Source: Bacteroidota bacterium (GTDB taxonomy: Bacteria > Bacteroidota > Bacteroidia > Chitinophagales > Chitinophagaceae). Taken from it: a stretch of 6,983 bases of DNA. The stretch spans positions 1 to 6,983 of the forward strand of contig JAEWAC010000137.1 of NCBI GenBank assembly GCA_023391895.1. The letters are read 5' to 3'. Each line of letters starts with the position of its first letter. Position 1 is the first letter of the stretch. This document shows positions 6,083 through 6,983 of the stretch, piece by piece. A program made the translations under genes and the position numbers. The notes beneath the pieces are model-generated. The model had not been told where the DNA came from and ran no database searches. It worked only from the letters and a program-made list of their open reading frames with translations.

Positions 6083-6182
6083 CACCGTTGTCGAGTTATA
6101 ATAATTGGCTCCTTTTTAAATCCTTTCAAAACCCCATATGTCGTTTGCACCATTATTGCCAAGTTTTAATGGATGCAGCAGC

Positions 6183-6983
6183 TTAATCGGCCTGAACATA
6201 ACCGGTAGGTTGAAGCTCCCAGTTGTGATCATAAAAGCCTGCCATCTTTACCGCACCGGCGCCGGATTGCAGCATATTTAAACCAAAGATCATAAAATCC
6301 GGAAAACCACTGGCACCGGCAAAATACTGGTTGGCATTGGCGGCGTTCATACCCTTGATGCCACTGCCGCTGATGACCGCTACGGATGCTACCGCCGAGC
6401 TTTTAATGGGCCATACAAAATAAGCACTCAGGTCATCGCCCTGCCAGGTTTGACCACCTGCAGTAATCTTATTGCGCTCCACCTGGATGGGACAATCGCT
6501 GAGCAGACTATTCCAGGCACGGTTGGAGTTTTTATTGCCATACAGTATTACGCCCCGGTCTTTGTATTTAGACAGGGAAAAGTCTTTATCGGCTACAATA
6601 TCGATGGCACCGTTACCGCGATAATACCAGGTTTCGGCATCGTAGCGGGCTTTGTTCAAGCTCCATTCATTTTCCTCCTTACTGCCGCCGGTGCTGTACA
6701 CAAATACCATTCTGTTATTGAAGGCATCTTTAAAAGTACCATACCGGTGCGGCCCTTTCTGGTTAAGGTCAGGCTGTGTAGTGGTGGTCCATTGGCCATT
6801 TTGGTTTAAAAGAAAAACACTGTCCCCTGTTTGCCGGGTCCGGTATTGAACCTGCGAGGTGCTGTCCAGTATAATGGTGATGGTTTCACCGGCTGCAAAT
6901 TCCTTTAGGTCCAGCTTTAACAGGCGCACGTTTTCGGTGCTGCCGCTAATGGTTTTAGTCGCCAGGTTCCGGTTCAGCTGCAA
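6183..6983 (-). CDS. C-terminal part of a probable secreted prolyl-oligopeptidase-like alpha/beta hydrolase (partial)
   Basis: The frame is open from the window edge to the TAA at 6185-6183 and gives the last 266 residues or so of a longer protein; the apparent TTG start at the edge is just an internal Leu codon. The catalytic domain is not visible. The first 60 residues look like a beta-rich segment (NVRLLKLDL, GETITIILDS). Then come blocks that I recall from large secreted prolyl-oligopeptidase-like or esterase-like serine hydrolases of Bacteroidota and Planctomycetota: GTFKDAFNNRMVFVYSTGG (82-100), ENEWSLNKARYDAETWYYRG (104-123), RGVILYGNKNSNRAW (143-157), CPIQVERNKI (163-172) and GDDLSAYFVWP (181-191). 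It ends shortly after GASGFPDFMIFG and AGFYDHNWELQPTGY. The catalytic triad should lie upstream, outside the window. It precedes the fucosidase on the same strand, so it may deacylate or otherwise process the same glycan; that is inference. Confidence 0.6.
   Translation of the reverse strand: MQLNRNLATKTISGSTENVRLLKLDLKEFAAGETITIILDSTSQVQYRTRQTGDSVFLLNQNGQWTTTTQPDLNQKGPHRYGTFKDAFNNRMVFVYSTGGSKEENEWSLNKARYDAETWYYRGNGAIDIVADKDFSLSKYKDRGVILYGNKNSNRAWNSLLSDCPIQVERNKITAGGQTWQGDDLSAYFVWPIKSSAVASVAVISGSGIKGMNAANANQYFAGASGFPDFMIFGLNMLQSGAGAVKMAGFYDHNWELQPTGYVQAD

Noticed and set aside
6017..6085. Longer fucosidase start at 6085 adding 23 residues
   Set aside because: It would bury the signal peptide inside the protein and place coding sequence across a hairpin with a T-rich tail.
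1..6983. CRISPR array, tRNA, rRNA, insertion sequence or prophage
   Set aside because: No regularly spaced repeats, cloverleaf, transposase or phage-like gene was seen on reading both strands.

Overview
The window looks like part of a carbohydrate-utilisation locus from a member of the Bacteroidota, plausibly a Chitinophagaceae-type soil or plant-associated bacterium. The evidence is the gene content: a Bacteroidota-style LacI regulator, a leaderless CBM9-like protein, an FHS-family sugar transporter, a secreted GH29 alpha-L-fucosidase and a secreted hydrolase of a prolyl-oligopeptidase-like type. Clear Shine-Dalgarno sequences are absent, and one good match to the Bacteroidota promoter element TAnnTTTG is present. 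The taxonomic placement is an inference from style, not from a marker gene.

Layout, left to right. Positions 1-515 hold no confident gene, but carry operator-like palindromes, a possible leftward promoter, a perfect hairpin, a heptamer repeat and a terminator-like stem-loop. On the minus strand, a CBM9-like protein (2369 to 1734) is followed by a LacI-family regulator (1547 to 516). Divergent from these, on the plus strand, is an FHS-family sugar transporter (2600 to 3916). The 230-bp divergent spacer carries a LacI-type operator palindrome with a central CG. A strong bidirectional terminator (3948-3996) separates the transporter from a convergent minus-strand group: a 3'-truncated-in-view secreted hydrolase (6983 to 6183, its 5' part lies outside the window), a GH29 fucosidase (6016 to 4562), and a small AT-rich gene (4541 to 4024) broken by one apparent base deletion in a homopolymer.

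Working model: secreted enzymes release fucose or decorated sugars outside the cytoplasm, the FHS transporter imports a released hexose, and the LacI protein represses the locus through GCAAACG-containing sites. Of the five GCAAACG occurrences found by eye, four are in intergenic DNA. The transporter lacks both acidic residues that drive proton coupling in E. coli FucP (it has Gly and Gln instead), so its substrate is probably not simply fucose. No RNA gene, CRISPR array, insertion sequence or phage gene was seen. I found no clear evidence of an undescribed multi-gene system; the most checkable novelties are the regulatory sites and the broken small gene.
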